DNA of 53,338 nucleotides from Lentibacillus juripiscarius JCM 12147 (GCA_001311805.1 BBCA01000020.1:1-53338), one strand, 5' to 3'; counted from the first letter of the stretch, positions 29,826 to 40,700 are shown. Notes: generated by a model from the sequence alone, not told the origin. A program made the numbers and translations.

Positions 29826-30604
29826 ATGACAAAACATAAAGTAGAAATTTGCGGCGTTGATACATCAACATTACCCGTACTAAAAAACGATGAAATGCGA
29901 GAACTATTCAAACAAATGCAAGACGGTGACCTGGAAGCACGCGAGAAATTGGTCAATGGGAATTTGCGGCTTGTGCTTAGCGTCATACAGCGGTTTAATA
30001 ACCGTGGCGAATATGGCGATGACTTATTTCAGGTTGGCTGTATAGGACTTATGAAATCAATTGATAATTTTGATTTAGGACATAATGTACGGTTTTCCAC
30101 GTATGCTGTTCCAATGATTATTGGGGAAATCAGACGCTATCTGCGTGATAATAACCCAATCAGAGTGTCACGGTCATTGCGTGATATTGCCTACAAAGCA
30201 CTCCAAGTCCGGGAAAAGCTGATTAATAAGACATCGAAAGAGCCAACTGCTATGGAACTTGCCGAAGAGATGGGCGTCCCACATTCCGATATTGTTTTGC
30301 ACTGGATGCTATACAAGATCCAGTTTCCCTATTTGAGCCCATTTATAATGACGGTGGAGACCCCATCTATGTGATGGATCAATTGAGTGATGACAAGGAC
30401 AAAGACTACCTTTGGGTGGATAAGCTGTCCTTAAAAGAAGGGATGCATCAGCTGGAGGAACGGGAAAAATCGATATTGAGCAAACGCTTTTTTCAGGGAA
30501 AAACACAGATGGAAGTGGCGGACGAAATCGGCATTTCCCAGGCACAGGTTTCCCGTCTCGAGAAAGCAGCAATTGACCAGATGAACAAGGAAATGTTTGA
30601 GTAA
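29826..30604 (+). CDS. sigG: RNA polymerase sigma-G factor (frameshifted)
   Basis: Sigma-G is the late forespore sporulation sigma factor. It opens MTKHKVEICGVDTSTLPVLK, the sigma-G specific N-terminus with the SpoIIAB-contact region. Region 2 (NLRLVLSVIQRFNNRGEYGDDLFQ, FSTYAVPMIIGEIRRYLRD) and a region 4 helix-turn-helix (EVADEIGISQAQVSRLEKAA) follow. One missing T near 30298 (GTTTTGCAC) breaks the frame; correction gives IVFALDAIQDPVSLFEP and about 259 aa. GGGAGGG 6 nt before ATG 29826 lies in a hairpin. Confidence 0.95.
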
Positions 30605-30664
30605 GGCAGTCGCCTTTACCAGAAGTTTTTTTGGCAACAATACAATAAAATAACAGGCAAGTAG

Positions 30665-30700
30665 AATCGGCACCTACAATAAGCGGGTGTCGATTTTTGT
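30665..30700 (+). terminator. Terminator after sigG
   Basis: AATCGGCACC (30665-30674) pairs with GGTGTCGATT (30686-30695), one G-U pair, followed by a TTT-rich tract. Confidence 0.8.
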
Positions 30701-30769
30701 GTTATGTAGCAGTAATAATATTTTCAGCCCATGCCTGCATATAATGGCTACTAAGGCAGGTGAGTGTGT

Positions 30770-31038
30770 GTGGTTACGCTATCAGATTTGCAAATAAAGA
30801 AGTCATTGTCAGGAATGACGGCAAACGGCTTGGGCACATATCTGACTTGGAAATCGACGGAGATAATGGGAGAATTACGGCATTGGTCATTTATGTAAAG
30901 GACAAGAAATCAGGGCTGTTCGGGAAAACTGATGAACTGATTATTCCATGGAATCATATTGAAGTAATCGGAACCGATGTTATCCTTGTCAGAGAAGTGA
31001 CATCCCCTTCCCTTTATCCCGGGCAGCAATTTATGTAG
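30770..31038 (+). CDS. ylmC: YlmC/YmxH family PRC-barrel sporulation protein (frameshifted)
   Basis: This is a small PRC-barrel protein typically found downstream of sigG in spore formers; its molecular role is not settled. The conserved core reads NDGKRLGHISDLEIDGDNGR, then GLFGKTDELIIPWNHIEVIG and DVILVR. The frame that is open from GTG 30760 gives an atypical N-terminus. GTG 30770 in the neighbouring frame gives VVTLSDL and joins the core if one G is added at about 30790 (LSDLANKEVI), which is the family pattern. AAGGCAGGTG lies at the right distance for 30770. The length is about 90 aa. Confidence 0.85.
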
Positions 31039-31150
31039 TCAACAAAGATAAGTGCATGAAGCATGTCCCGCTCATTGTGCATAATTCTGTTTATCCATTG
31101 TCGATAAAAGTGTGGTAGAATGTAAGCAGTATAGTTCGGGAGGTACATTA

Positions 31151-31959
31151 ATGGCAGAACCATTCCAGTTGCAGACAGAATCTCTGCTTGCGATAAAAAA
31201 ATGGGGGGCAATAAGTCCGGGGCTTCAGGCAGGGTTTACAACGAGAAAAGGCGGATACAGTGCACCCCCTTTCCATTCATGGAACCTTGGTCTTCATGTG
31301 CCCGATGTGAAGAAAAATGTGGACGCAAACCGGCAAAAGCTGAGTGGAGCCATCCGTTTTCCGCTGCAATCATGGGTGTCCGGGGAACAGTCACACAAGA
31401 CGAACATCCATATTGTAACTGCTGCGGACAAGGGAAAAGGAGCAGAAACTTATAAAACGTCACTAACCGATACTGATGGGCTTATCACGAAGGAAAGCGG
31501 CATATTGTGCACTGCTTTTTTGCAGACTGTGTACCTATCTATTTTCTTGATTCTGTTTCGGGATATATCGGGATTGCGCATGCAGGCTGGAAAGGAACGG
31601 TCAATGGTATCGCCGGAAAAATGGTTGAAACGTTCAAGGAGCTGGGAACGGTCCCAGCTAATCTGCTGACCGTAATCGGCCCGTGCATTTCCCATGATGC
31701 CTATGAGGTGGATGAGCAGGTCGTCGGGCATATTCCGGATGAATGGCGGGATAAGACAGTCACCGCGCGGGAAAATGGACGTTATTTATTGGATTTAAAG
31801 CAATTAAATACAGAAATCCTTTTACAGCAGGGTGTTTTACGTCGTAATATAGATGTGACACAATATTGCACATTCCGTGATGAATCATTGTTTTTCTCCC
31901 ATCGCCGGGACAATGGCAAAACGGGGAGAATGCTTGGCTATATCGGATATGAGAACTGA
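31151..31959 (+). CDS. pgeF: Peptidoglycan editing factor PgeF (laccase-domain, YlmD, frameshifted)
   Basis: PgeF-family (multicopper polyphenol oxidase/laccase-domain) proteins hydrolyse mis-incorporated UDP-MurNAc-L-Ser and keep L-Ala in peptidoglycan; zinc-binding His/Cys residues are conserved. Visible motifs are GFTTRKGGYS, FADCVPIYFLD, GIAHAGWKGTVNGI (with the Cys and His ligands), IGPCISHDAYEVD and FRDESLFFSHRRD. One T missing from GCTTTTTTGCAG near 31517 joins the two frames. The start ATG 31151 follows GGGAGG. The corrected length is 269 aa. It begins the ylmD-E-sepF-ylmG-H block. Confidence 0.93.
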
Positions 31960-31984
31960 TTATGATGGGGAGGGCATGGATAGA

Positions 31985-32668
31985 ATGGATGTAGCAGCCA
32001 ATCTGGAAGAAATCCGTCAGCAGATCAGACAAGCATGCGCAAACAGCAACCGGAATCCGGAAGACATAACCATTATTGGTGTGACGAAATATGTTACCAC
32101 TGAGCGGGCAAAAGAAGCGATTGAAGCCGGAGTCACGAATCTTGGCGAAAATCGAATGGAAGGTTTTCTGGAGAAATATGAATACATACAAGATGATGCA
32201 GTCTGGCATTTTATCGGAACGCTGCAGTCAAGAAAAGTAAAGGATGTCATCGGCAAGGCCGACGTGATTCATTCCCTTGACCGGAAGTCGCTTGCGAAAG
32301 AAATCAATAAGCGGGCGGCCGGTCCTGCAGATTGTCTTGTACAGGTGAATGTCAGCGGTGAGGATTCGAAACATGGCATAGACGCAAAAGAGGTTATCTC
32401 TTTTGTCAGGGAATTAAAGCGCTATGAGAACATTCGGGTTGCCGGTCTAATGACAATGGCGCCCCACACTGATGATGAGGATCAGCTGCGGACGGTTTTT
32501 CGAAAACTTGCGTCGCTTCGGGAAGCGGTACAGGCCGAACAGCTTCCGCATGCCCCGTGTCAATATCTTTCCATGGGCATGAGTAACGACTACCAAATTG
32601 CGATTGAAGAGGGAGCTACACATGTCCGTATTGGATCGGCATTGGTTGGTTCCCGGGAAACGGAGTGA
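31985..32668 (+). CDS. ylmE: YggS/YlmE family pyridoxal phosphate-binding protein
   Basis: This PLP-carrying homeostasis protein has an alanine-racemase-like barrel but no known catalytic reaction. The unbroken frame shows IIGVTKYVTTERAKEAIEAG, whose Lys forms the Schiff base, then NLGENRMEGFLEK, WHFIGTLQSRKVK and LSMGMSNDYQIAIEEGATHVRIGSALVG. ATG 31985 is chosen over ATG 31976 because GGGGAGGG ends 10 nt before the former and only 1 nt before the latter. The product has 227 aa. It is sandwiched between pgeF and sepF as in B. subtilis. Confidence 0.93.
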   Translation: MDVAANLEEIRQQIRQACANSNRNPEDITIIGVTKYVTTERAKEAIEAGVTNLGENRMEGFLEKYEYIQDDAVWHFIGTLQSRKVKDVIGKADVIHSLDRKSLAKEINKRAAGPADCLVQVNVSGEDSKHGIDAKEVISFVRELKRYENIRVAGLMTMAPHTDDEDQLRTVFRKLASLREAVQAEQLPHAPCQYLSMGMSNDYQIAIEEGATHVRIGSALVGSRETE

Positions 32669-32672
32669 AGAT

Positions 32673-33115
32673 ATGAGTATTATGAACAAACTAAAAACGT
32701 TCTTCACGATGGATGAGGAAGATATGTACGCTGACGAGGAGATGGATACGGGCACGCCCGGTAATGGTGCCGGCCAGAATAGTCAGCGGCATAACAGGGA
32801 AAATGTAGTAAATCTGACAAGCATTCAGCAGCCCGCATCGAAAGTTGTGCTATATGAGCCGCGCAACTATAATGAAGCACAGGAGATTGCTGATAATGTG
32901 GTGAATAACGTGCGGCAGTCATTAATCTGCAGCGCATTGATCAGCAGCAGGCGAAACGGATTGTCGATTTTCTGAGTGGGACTGTCTATGCTGTGAACGG
33001 GGACATTCAAAAATTAGGCGACCAGACATTTCTGTGCACGCCTGAGAATGTAGATGTTTCCGGAAGCATAACCGATACGCTCGTGGAAGAAGACGAATTT
33101 CATAAAGGATGGTAG
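32673..33115 (+). CDS. sepF: Cell division protein SepF (frameshifted)
   Basis: SepF polymerises at the membrane, bundles FtsZ filaments and helps tether the Z ring. The N-terminal amphipathic helix ([13 protein letters not shown]) is followed by an acidic linker and the SepF core: [19 protein letters not shown], then after correction [29 protein letters not shown] and [14 protein letters not shown]. One A missing near 32910 (GAATAACGTG) cuts the frame. The natural end ...EEDEFHKGW is at 33115, giving 147 aa. The start ATG 32673 is 4 nt after ylmE. Confidence 0.93.
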
Positions 33116-33121
33116 CAGACT

Positions 33122-33386
33122 ATGCAATCACTATTGGGTTTATTGTACTGGGCATTGGAACTTTACAGCTTTGCGCTGATTATTTATATTTTCATGTCCT
33201 GGTTTCCAGGGGCGAGGGAATCGGCATTTGGAAGTTTTTTTGGCTAAAATTTGTGAACCTTATCTTGAACCATTCCGGAAGATTATACCACCTCTTGGTA
33301 TGATTGACTTATCCCCGATTGTAGCCATTTTCGTTCTTTATTTTGCCAGGATGTACGGGCTGCCGGTTCTGATTACCTGGTTCTAG
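33122..33386 (+). CDS. ylmG: YggT family membrane protein YlmG (frameshifted)
   Basis: This small membrane protein has two YggT helices and is conserved beside sepF; its function is not firmly established. It opens [20 protein letters not shown] and has [14 protein letters not shown]; after correction come [31 protein letters not shown] and LPVLITWF. The T-run AGTTTTTTTGGC at about 33234-33240 has one T too many (or two too few), which ends the first frame at 33246. The corrected length is about 87 aa. It lies 6 nt after sepF. Confidence 0.88.
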
Positions 33387-33397
33387 GGGCTTGTGCG

Positions 33398-34141
33398 ATG
33401 GATATATACCAGCATTTCAGAAAAGAAGAACAGCCATTTATCAATCATGTTCTGTCCTGGATACGGGATGTGGAAATGACCTATCAGCCAAAGCTGACTG
33501 ATTTCTTGAATCCGAGAGAACAGCAAATAGCTGATATGCTTGCTGGGACAAGCCTTGAAGATCTAAAAGTGTCGAAACATGGAGGTGATCAGTCCGCTGA
33601 ACGAAAGCGGATCATGATTGCCCCGATGTATGAACAGATAACGGAAGATTCGTTTCAGCTTCGTCTTTTGCAAGGTTCCTATCATGATAAATTTGTTTCC
33701 CTGACACACCGGGATGTGATGGGGGCCTTCTTATCCCTCGGTATTAAGCGAAAAAAGCTGGGCGATATAATAGTTGAAGATGGGCTTGTGCAAATCATTG
33801 CAGCAGATGAAATTGCACCGTACGTACTTGCGAATCTCACCACCGTCAAGAAAGCGAGCATCAGACTTGAAAGCAAGCCGCTGTCTGCGCTGGTTGAAAG
33901 CAAGGCCTCCTGGGTTGAAACGGACCATATCATCTCATCATTGCGGCTGGATACCGTTGTAAAAGCGATTTATAAATTATCAAGAAAAAATGCAGCCGCT
34001 ATGATTGAAAAAGGGATGGTGAAAGTGAATCACCAAGTTGCGGATGACAAAAAATTCACCCTTGAGGAAGGCGATTTGCTGTCATTGCGTGGGAAAGGCC
34101 GAAGCAAACTGGCCGCTATCAATGCCCGAACAAAAAGATAA
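33398..34141 (+). CDS. ylmH: S4-domain RNA-binding protein YlmH (RqcP2)
   Basis: YlmH binds ribosomal large subunits through a C-terminal S4 domain and supports ribosome quality control in B. subtilis. The frame is intact, 247 aa. The N-terminal domain shows VLSWIRDVEMTYQPKLTDFL and FLNPREQQIA. The central part has LTHRDVMGAFLSLGIKRKKLGDI. The S4 domain at residues 180-240 includes LRLDTVVKAIYKLSRKNAAA and VNHQVADDKKFTLEEGDLLSLRGKG. It is 11 nt after ylmG. Confidence 0.94.
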   Translation: MDIYQHFRKEEQPFINHVLSWIRDVEMTYQPKLTDFLNPREQQIADMLAGTSLEDLKVSKHGGDQSAERKRIMIAPMYEQITEDSFQLRLLQGSYHDKFVSLTHRDVMGAFLSLGIKRKKLGDIIVEDGLVQIIAADEIAPYVLANLTTVKKASIRLESKPLSALVESKASWVETDHIISSLRLDTVVKAIYKLSRKNAAAMIEKGMVKVNHQVADDKKFTLEEGDLLSLRGKGRSKLAAINARTKR

Positions 34142-34282
34142 TATAAGTATAACAGCAGCTGTACTAAAATAATTCGGCACATTATGCAGGAATTTCAGTT
34201 TTTATGTCGAAAAATAGTATACAGCAATTACGACCTTATGTATTATTATTTCACACTGACTAACTAAAAGGAGGTGGCCTGT

Positions 34283-34811
34283 GTGTCATTATCACCGTTG
34301 GATATACACAATAAGGAGTTTACAAGAAGTTTTCGCGGCTATGACGAAGATGAGGTCAATGAGTTTCTTGATCAGGTCATAAAAGATTATGAAATGACCA
34401 TCCGTGAGAAAAAAGAATTACAGGAGCAGGTCGAGCAGCTGAATGAGAAACTTGGACATTTTACTAATATTGAAAGCACGCTAAATAACTCTATTCTAAT
34501 TGCCCAGGAAACGGCTGAAGAATTAAAAGGGAATGCCCAGAAAGAATCGAAACTGATTATTAAAGAGGCTGAGAAAAAACGCTGATCGGATTGTGAATGA
34601 GGCGTTAAATAAATCCCGTAAAATCGAAATGGATGTAGAGGAATTAAAGAAACAGGCAAAAGTCTTCCGAACCCGTCTGAAGATGCTGGTCGAAGCTCAG
34701 CTTGAAGTAATCAATGCAGATGACTGGGATGGATTGTTTGATGAAGAGGGCGAAGAAGAAGTGGAAGGAATACAGGAAGAAACATCCGAGTATGCCAATA
34801 GTAATGCGTAG
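34283..34811 (+). CDS. divIVA: Septum/polarity scaffold DivIVA (frameshifted)
   Basis: DivIVA is a coiled-coil scaffold that binds negatively curved membrane at septa and poles, recruits MinJ and anchors the chromosome in sporulation. The N-terminal membrane-binding domain reads SLSPLDIHNKEFTRSFRGYD, followed by EDEVNEFLDQVIKDYE and two coiled coils. The A-run GAGAAAAAACGC near 34570 has one A too many, so the first frame stops at 34585; correction gives EKNADRIVNEALNKSRKI. The start GTG 34283 lies 6 nt after AAGGAGGTG and matches the family; GTG 34274 overlaps that site. The length is about 176 aa. Confidence 0.94.
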
Positions 34812-34879
34812 ACCTTGACGTTTTCAGGAATTTTACATATAATTCATTATCATAAAGGTCTCAAAGGTCTTACCAAATA

Positions 34880-35125
34880 CAAACCACGACGACGGAGACA
34901 GTATGAATGCCACCTGCTGCCCAGCGAATCAGGGATGGTGCAAGCCTGATACAGCAATACATTCAGAACATCACTCCCGAGTGTCCATTTTGAACTTGAG
35001 TAAAAATGGACGGTTCATCCACGTTACGGATATCGAGTGAATTTAAAATAGGCGCCAATTTTAAATTCATAAGGGTGGTACCGCGAGTCTTCTCGTCCCT
35101 TTTTGGGATAGAGAAGACTTTTTTA
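34880..35125 (+). promoter_or_regulatory. T-box riboswitch (isoleucine) of ileS
   Basis: The conserved T-box AGGGTGGTACCGCG is at 35072-35085. The terminator stem AGTCTTCTC (35086-35094) / GAGAAGACT (35111-35119) with a T-run follows. In stem I the specifier appears to be ATC (34970-34972) in GAACATCAC, which reads isoleucine and agrees with the downstream gene. Uncharged tRNA-Ile would stabilise the antiterminator and allow ileS expression. Confidence 0.9.
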
Positions 35126-35137
35126 CTCACGTGTATT

Positions 35138-35297
35138 GTTAGTCTGTATTGTTGATTTCAGCACTAGACGCTCGCTTACCGTGGGCTCGCGCCAAGCCTC
35201 CTCGACAGTTCATTGCTTCACTGTCTGTGGGGTCTCGGCTGTCTCGCTTTCCCGCAGAAGTCTCGCGTCTTCTGCTTCAATCAACGCCACGTTGTTA
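35138..35297 (-). repeat. Interspersed Bacillaceae-type hairpin repeat (family C)
   Basis: On the minus strand it contains GAAGACGCGAGACTTCTGCG, GAGACCCCACAGACAGTG, GAGGAGGCTTGGCGCGAGC and GCGAGCGTCTAGTGC. This strongly resembles an abundant intergenic repeat I know from many Bacillaceae genomes. It sits between the T-box terminator and the ileS ribosome-binding site, lengthening the leader by about 160 nt. Confidence 0.65.
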
Positions 35298-35338
35298 AAT
35301 ACAGCCCCGATTTTCACTAAAGACAAGGAGGATAACAC

Positions 35339-38093
35339 ATGGATTATAAAGACACGTTGCTGATGCCGAAGACGAAGTTTCCTATGCGCGGCAACTTGCC
35401 GAACAAAGAACCAGAACGTCAGCAAAAATGGGATGAAGAACAAATTTACGATAAAGGGCTTGAGCGGACAAAAGGACGTCCACTGTTCGTTCTGCATGAT
35501 GGACCGCCATATGCCAATGGTGATTTGCATATCGGGCATGCTCTCAACAAAATTTTAAAGGACTTTATCACAAGGTACAAATCCATGAGCGGCTTTTACG
35601 CGCCATACGTTCCCGGCTGGGACACCCATGGCTTGCCTGTAGAAACTGCTTTGACGAAAAAGAAAAAAAGTGGACCGTAAAAAAATGAGCATTGCGGAAT
35701 TCAGACAGAAATGTGCCGAGTATGCTATGGGGCAGCTGGATAATCAAAGGACCCAATTCAAAAAACTTGGTGTCCGCGGTGACTGGGATAATCCGTATAT
35801 TACGCTAACCAAAGATTACGAAGCCGCCCAGATTAAAGTGTTTGGTGAAATGGCCAAAAAAGGCTACATTTACAAGGGCTTGAAGCCTGTGTACTGGTCC
35901 CCGTCCTCTGAATCTGCGCTGGCAGAAGCAGAAATAGAATATCATGATAAGCGGTCACCATCCATTTATGTGGCATTTGACGTAACAGACGGCAAAGAGG
36001 TGCTGGACGGAGGTGAGAAAATTATTATATGGACCACAACCCCATGGACCATTCCGGCAAACCTTGGCATTGCCATTCATCCAGAACTGGAATATGCCGT
36101 TGTCGCTGTTAATGGTGAAAAATACGTCATTGCCCATGAACTGGTTGAAACACTGACAGAAGAACTGGAATGGGAAAACCCGGAAGTTATCAAGACTTTC
36201 AAGGGTGAAGAAGCAGACCGGGTAGTAGCCAGACATCCGTTTTATGATCGTGATTCGCTGGTTATGCTTGGTGACCATGTAACAACAGATGCTGGTACCG
36301 GCTGTGTTCATACAGCACCAGGTCACGGAGAAGATGACTTCTATATGTCCCGGACGTACGGTATCGAACCATTCTCTCCGGTTGATGGGAAAGGGCATTT
36401 CACTAGCGAAGCACCAGGATTAGAGGGAATGTTTTATGACCAGGCAAACAAAACAATTACGGAAAAACTGGAAGAGAGCGGGGCGCTACTGAAGCTTACG
36501 TTTATTACCCACTCCTATCCGCATGATTGGCGTACGAAAAAGCGACTATTTTCCGGGCGACATCGCAGTGGTTTGCATCCATTAAAGATTTTCGCCAGGA
36601 TATTCTGGATGAAATCAATCGCATCAACTGGTATCCATCATGGGGAGAAACCCGTCTGTACAATATGGTACGCGACCGTGAAGACTGGTGCATTTCCCGG
36701 CAGCGGACTTGGGGTGTTCCAATCCCTGTGTTTTACGGGGAGGATGGAACGCCAATCATCAATAATGAAACCATTGCCCATGTTTCTAATCTGTTTGCTG
36801 AGCACGGCTCGAACGTTGGTTTGAATGGGAGACACATGACTTGCTTCCGGAAGGGTTCACGTCCGAACACAGTCCGAATGGTACCTTCACGAAAGAAACC
36901 GATATTATGGACGTCTGGTTTGATTCGGGGTCATCACACGAAGCTGTACTGAAGGGACGTGAGGATCATAAACGCCCGGCCGATGTTTACCTTGAAGGAA
37001 GTGACCAGTATCGCGGCTGGTTTAACTCATCGATTTCTACAGCAGTTGCGGTAACAGGCAAGGCACCATTGAAACCATCATCAGCCATGGCTTCACCCTT
37101 GATGGTAATGGACGAAAATGAGTAAATCACTCGGCAATGTTATGGATCCGTTAAAAATTCAGAAACAGCTTGGATCGGATATTTTGCGTCTTTGGGTATC
37201 CTCGGTTGATTACCAGGCAGACGTAAGGATTTCTCAGGAAATTCTGAAGCAAGTTTCTGAGGGCTATCGGAAAATCCGAAATACCGTACGGTTCATGCTC
37301 GGAAACTTAGCTGACTTTGATCCGGCTAAAGATGCTGTACCTGAATCAGAAATGGCGGAAGCTGACCGGTATATGCTACACCGGCTGCAAACGATGCTGA
37401 AAAAACGTCAGGGGCAGCTATGACGTTTATGAATTCGCACCAGTTTATTCAGAAATTCATAATTTCTGTACGACTGATTTAAGTTCGTTCTATCTCGACT
37501 TTGCCAAAGATATTTTATATATCGAAGCAGCGGATGACCATCGCCGCCGGAGTATTCAGACGGCGTATTATGAAATGGTCACCACGCTAGTGAAGCTCCT
37601 GACACCGATTATTCCGCATACGGCTGATGAAATCTGGGAGTACATTCCTGGTGCGGAAGAAGAAAGTGTCCAGCTGACGGATATTCCAGAACCAAGAGAA
37701 ATCACTGGCTTTGACAAACTGTATGCGAAGTGGGACCACTTTATGCAGGTTCGTGATGATGTTCTAAAGGCGCTGGAAGAAGCGAGGGAAGCCAAAGTCA
37801 TCGGAAAATCACTGGAAGCCAAGATTACGGTTGTTCCAAAAGATGAGCAGACAAAAGAAGTGCTCGATGGTATCTCCGATGTGCATCAGCTGTTCATCGT
37901 GTCCGAAGCAGACGTTACAGATGAGGCACCTGATGCGAAGGCGTATCACTATGTAAATGTTCTGGTTGAGAAACATCCTGGTGAAAAGTGTGCACGCTGC
38001 TGGACAGCCGCTGATACCGTTGGCCAGGATCAGGATCACCCAGATTTATGCACACGGTGTGCCGATATTGTGAAAGAGCATTACAGTGCATAA
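35339..38093 (+). CDS. ileS: Isoleucyl-tRNA synthetase (frameshifted)
   Basis: IleRS charges tRNA-Ile. The class I signature is HIGH (in [13 protein letters not shown]) and KMSKS (in [10 protein letters not shown], restored by one A near 37110). Editing-domain segments ([15 protein letters not shown]), the [12 protein letters not shown] motif and the C-terminal zinc finger (CARCW, CTRC) are present. At least six indels (about 35660, 36535, 36825, 37065, 37110 and 37395), nearly all in A or T runs, split the gene. The corrected length is about 918 aa (B. subtilis 921). The start ATG 35339 follows AAGGAGG. Regulated by the T-box upstream. Confidence 0.96.
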
Positions 38094-38124
38094 ATAATTC
38101 GGTAAGTAAAACAGGATACAGACC

Positions 38125-38160
38125 AAAATAGGAATGCTTGCTTGTGGCATTCCTATTTTT
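38125..38160 (+). terminator. Terminator after ileS
   Basis: AAAATAGGAATG (38125-38136) pairs with CATTCCTATTTT (38148-38159), ending in T residues. B. subtilis ylyA, which follows ileS there, is absent. Confidence 0.88.
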
Positions 38161-38236
38161 GTATAGCTGAAATTGTGGTAAACTAATAAAGCATCTAAAA
38201 TATAGCTAAGGTGTTAGGAACGATGGAGGAAACGAA

Positions 38237-38736
38237 ATGTACTTGTATTACATAGTGGCACTCGTTGTGATTGCACTTGACCAGCTGACGAAGTGGGTCG
38301 TTGCACAAACGATGGAGCTTGGTGAGCAAATAACGGTTATCGGGAATTTTTTTCTATTTAACGTCACATCGTAATAGTGGAGCGGCTTGGGGAATATTGC
38401 AAGGAAAAATGATGTTTTTATATTGTGACAGTCATTGTCATCGCCGGAATTATTTATTACATGCAGAAGTATGCCAGGGAAAGTAAACTGCTGGCTGTTG
38501 CATTAAGCCTGATTCTGGGTGGTGCGATTGGGAATTTCATTGACCGGCTGTTCCGGAAAGAAGTTGTGGATTTCTTTGACTTCATCATTTTCGGGTATGA
38601 CTATCCAATCTTCAATATTGCAGACTCAGCCCTGGTCGTCGGTGTGATTCTTGTGATAATAACGACTATTATGGATGAACGAAAGGAAAAAAGGCAAAAT
38701 GACAAATCAGCACACGGTAACGGAAACAGAGCATAA
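38237..38736 (+). CDS. lspA: Lipoprotein signal peptidase (frameshifted)
   Basis: LspA is a membrane aspartic peptidase that cleaves signal peptides of diacylglyceryl-prolipoproteins. It opens [20 protein letters not shown], with the catalytic Asp residues in GNFIDRLFR and [11 protein letters not shown]. Indels in the T-run near 38350 and the region around 38412-38425 break the N-terminal third. As read, the frame runs to 38736, 38 nt into rluD. One added A in the run near 38690 would instead end it KEKKAK at 38702 with an ATGA overlap onto rluD, giving about 155 aa, the normal length. Confidence 0.92.
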
Positions 38737-39607
38737 CACACGAATTGATAAACTGCTATCCAGTGTGATAGCAGATACATCCCGTTCGCAGGTGCAGGCA
38801 TGGATAACCGATGGCCATGTGCTTGTCGGCGGGAAGCAAGTAAAAACGAATTATAAATGTCAGGCCAGTGATACCATTGAATGGGACGAGCCGGACGAGG
38901 AACCGCTCACAATTGACCCGGAAAATATTCCGCTTTCAATTGTTTATGAAGATGCTGATCTTTTGGTCGTCAACAAGCCAAAAGGGATGGTTGTCCACCC
39001 GTCGGCAGGTCATCAAACCGGGACATTGGTGAATGCACTGCTCCACCACTGTGACAGCTTGTCCCAGCTAAATGGGGAGGAACGGCCGGGTATCGTGCAC
39101 CGCATCGATAAGGATACTAGCGGCCTATTAGTTGTTGCCAAAACGGATGAAGCGCATAGCAGTCTGTCTGAACAGCTCTCTCTAAAAGACATGGATCGTC
39201 GATATGAGGCAATTGTGCATGGAGTGATTGAACACGAAACCGGTGTCATTGATGCCCCGATTGGCAGAGATCCAAATGACCGGAAAAGGATGGGAGTCGT
39301 TGATAATGGAAAGGATGCGGTAACCCATTTTCGTGTGCTGGAGCGGTACACGGATTTTACACACATTGTCTGTCAGTTGGAGACAGGCCGTACCCATCAG
39401 ATTCGCGTTCATATGAAGTATATCGGCTTTCCTGTTGTCGGTGATCCGAAATACGGTCAGCGCAAAACGATGAAACTTGGCGGCCAGGCATTGCATGCGA
39501 AATCACTGGCATTCAACCACCCGGAAACCGGTGAACAACTGCACTTTGAAGTGGATCCACCTGCTTATTTCCAGGAACTTCTGGACCAATTGGAGAAAAT
39601 GGATTGA
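38699..39607 (+). CDS. rluD: RluA/RluD family 23S rRNA pseudouridine synthase YlyB
   Basis: This enzyme isomerises uridine to pseudouridine in large-subunit rRNA. An N-terminal S4 domain ([22 protein letters not shown]) precedes the catalytic domain, with the nucleophilic Asp137 in [16 protein letters not shown] and the [13 protein letters not shown] motif. The frame is intact, 302 aa. ATG 38699 has AAGG upstream and overlaps lspA. Its TGA stop (39605-39607) lies within the -35 of the pyr promoter. The precise target uridine is not deducible. Confidence 0.95.
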   Translation: MTNQHTVTETEHNTRIDKLLSSVIADTSRSQVQAWITDGHVLVGGKQVKTNYKCQASDTIEWDEPDEEPLTIDPENIPLSIVYEDADLLVVNKPKGMVVHPSAGHQTGTLVNALLHHCDSLSQLNGEERPGIVHRIDKDTSGLLVVAKTDEAHSSLSEQLSLKDMDRRYEAIVHGVIEHETGVIDAPIGRDPNDRKRMGVVDNGKDAVTHFRVLERYTDFTHIVCQLETGRTHQIRVHMKYIGFPVVGDPKYGQRKTMKLGGQALHAKSLAFNHPETGEQLHFEVDPPAYFQELLDQLEKMD

Positions 39608-39632
39608 CAATCCCCTGGAAATCTGTAATAAT
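39604..39632 (+). promoter_or_regulatory. Sigma-A promoter of the pyr operon
   Basis: TTGACA (39604-39609) is followed after 16-17 bp by TAATAAT (39626-39632). The -35 contains the stop codon of rluD. Confidence 0.8.
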
Positions 39633-39650
39633 TAACGCAGATGAATATTG

Positions 39651-40315
<665 letters not shown>

Positions 40316-40317
<2 letters not shown>

Positions 40318-40690
40318 ACTACCCACCACTTAGCTGACGCTTGAAGTGGGGGATTCCTGCGAACACCAGTGTAACCACTAGTTATTTTAGCAGGCTCTAC
40401 CCGTCGTCCCAACGGTGAGAACAAAGATTTTGTACGTTGGACTCGTGCCGTCTAGCGTAATGCACAGGTTTAGTCTTTTCGGCTAGACGGGGCGAATGAT
40501 GCTTGGATATTTTACGTGACAAAGAAATTCTTGTCACAACCTCATATATCCAGTTTTCATAGAGCAACCTATACAGGTATATTATACCAAAGGAACAAAT
40601 GTTTTGCTATACAAAAGGCGATTCATCTCCCGCTTATTTTGGGCATTGCCCTTCACAAAATTGAAGTGGGAGTCTTCTCGCCAAAAACGA
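40316..40690 (-). mobile_element. IS200/IS605-family remnant with omega-RNA-like right end (no intact transposase or TnpB gene)
   Basis: In minus orientation the left end has an imperfect palindrome (CTCCC...GGGAG, 40627-40672) with an inner GGGCA/TGCCC hairpin. The right end has the subterminal CCACTT/AAGTGG hairpin (40326-40349) and terminates GGTGGGTAGTTCAA against the pyrR stop. Between them are two more hairpins: CCGTCTAGC/GCTAGACGG (40448-40490) and CCAACG/CGTTGG (40409-40440). This arrangement resembles the 3' non-coding part of tnpB elements that forms omega-RNA. No transposase or TnpB protein remains. Family assignment is from memory of such ends, without a search. Confidence 0.65.
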
Positions 40691-40700
40691 TAAATAGGAA

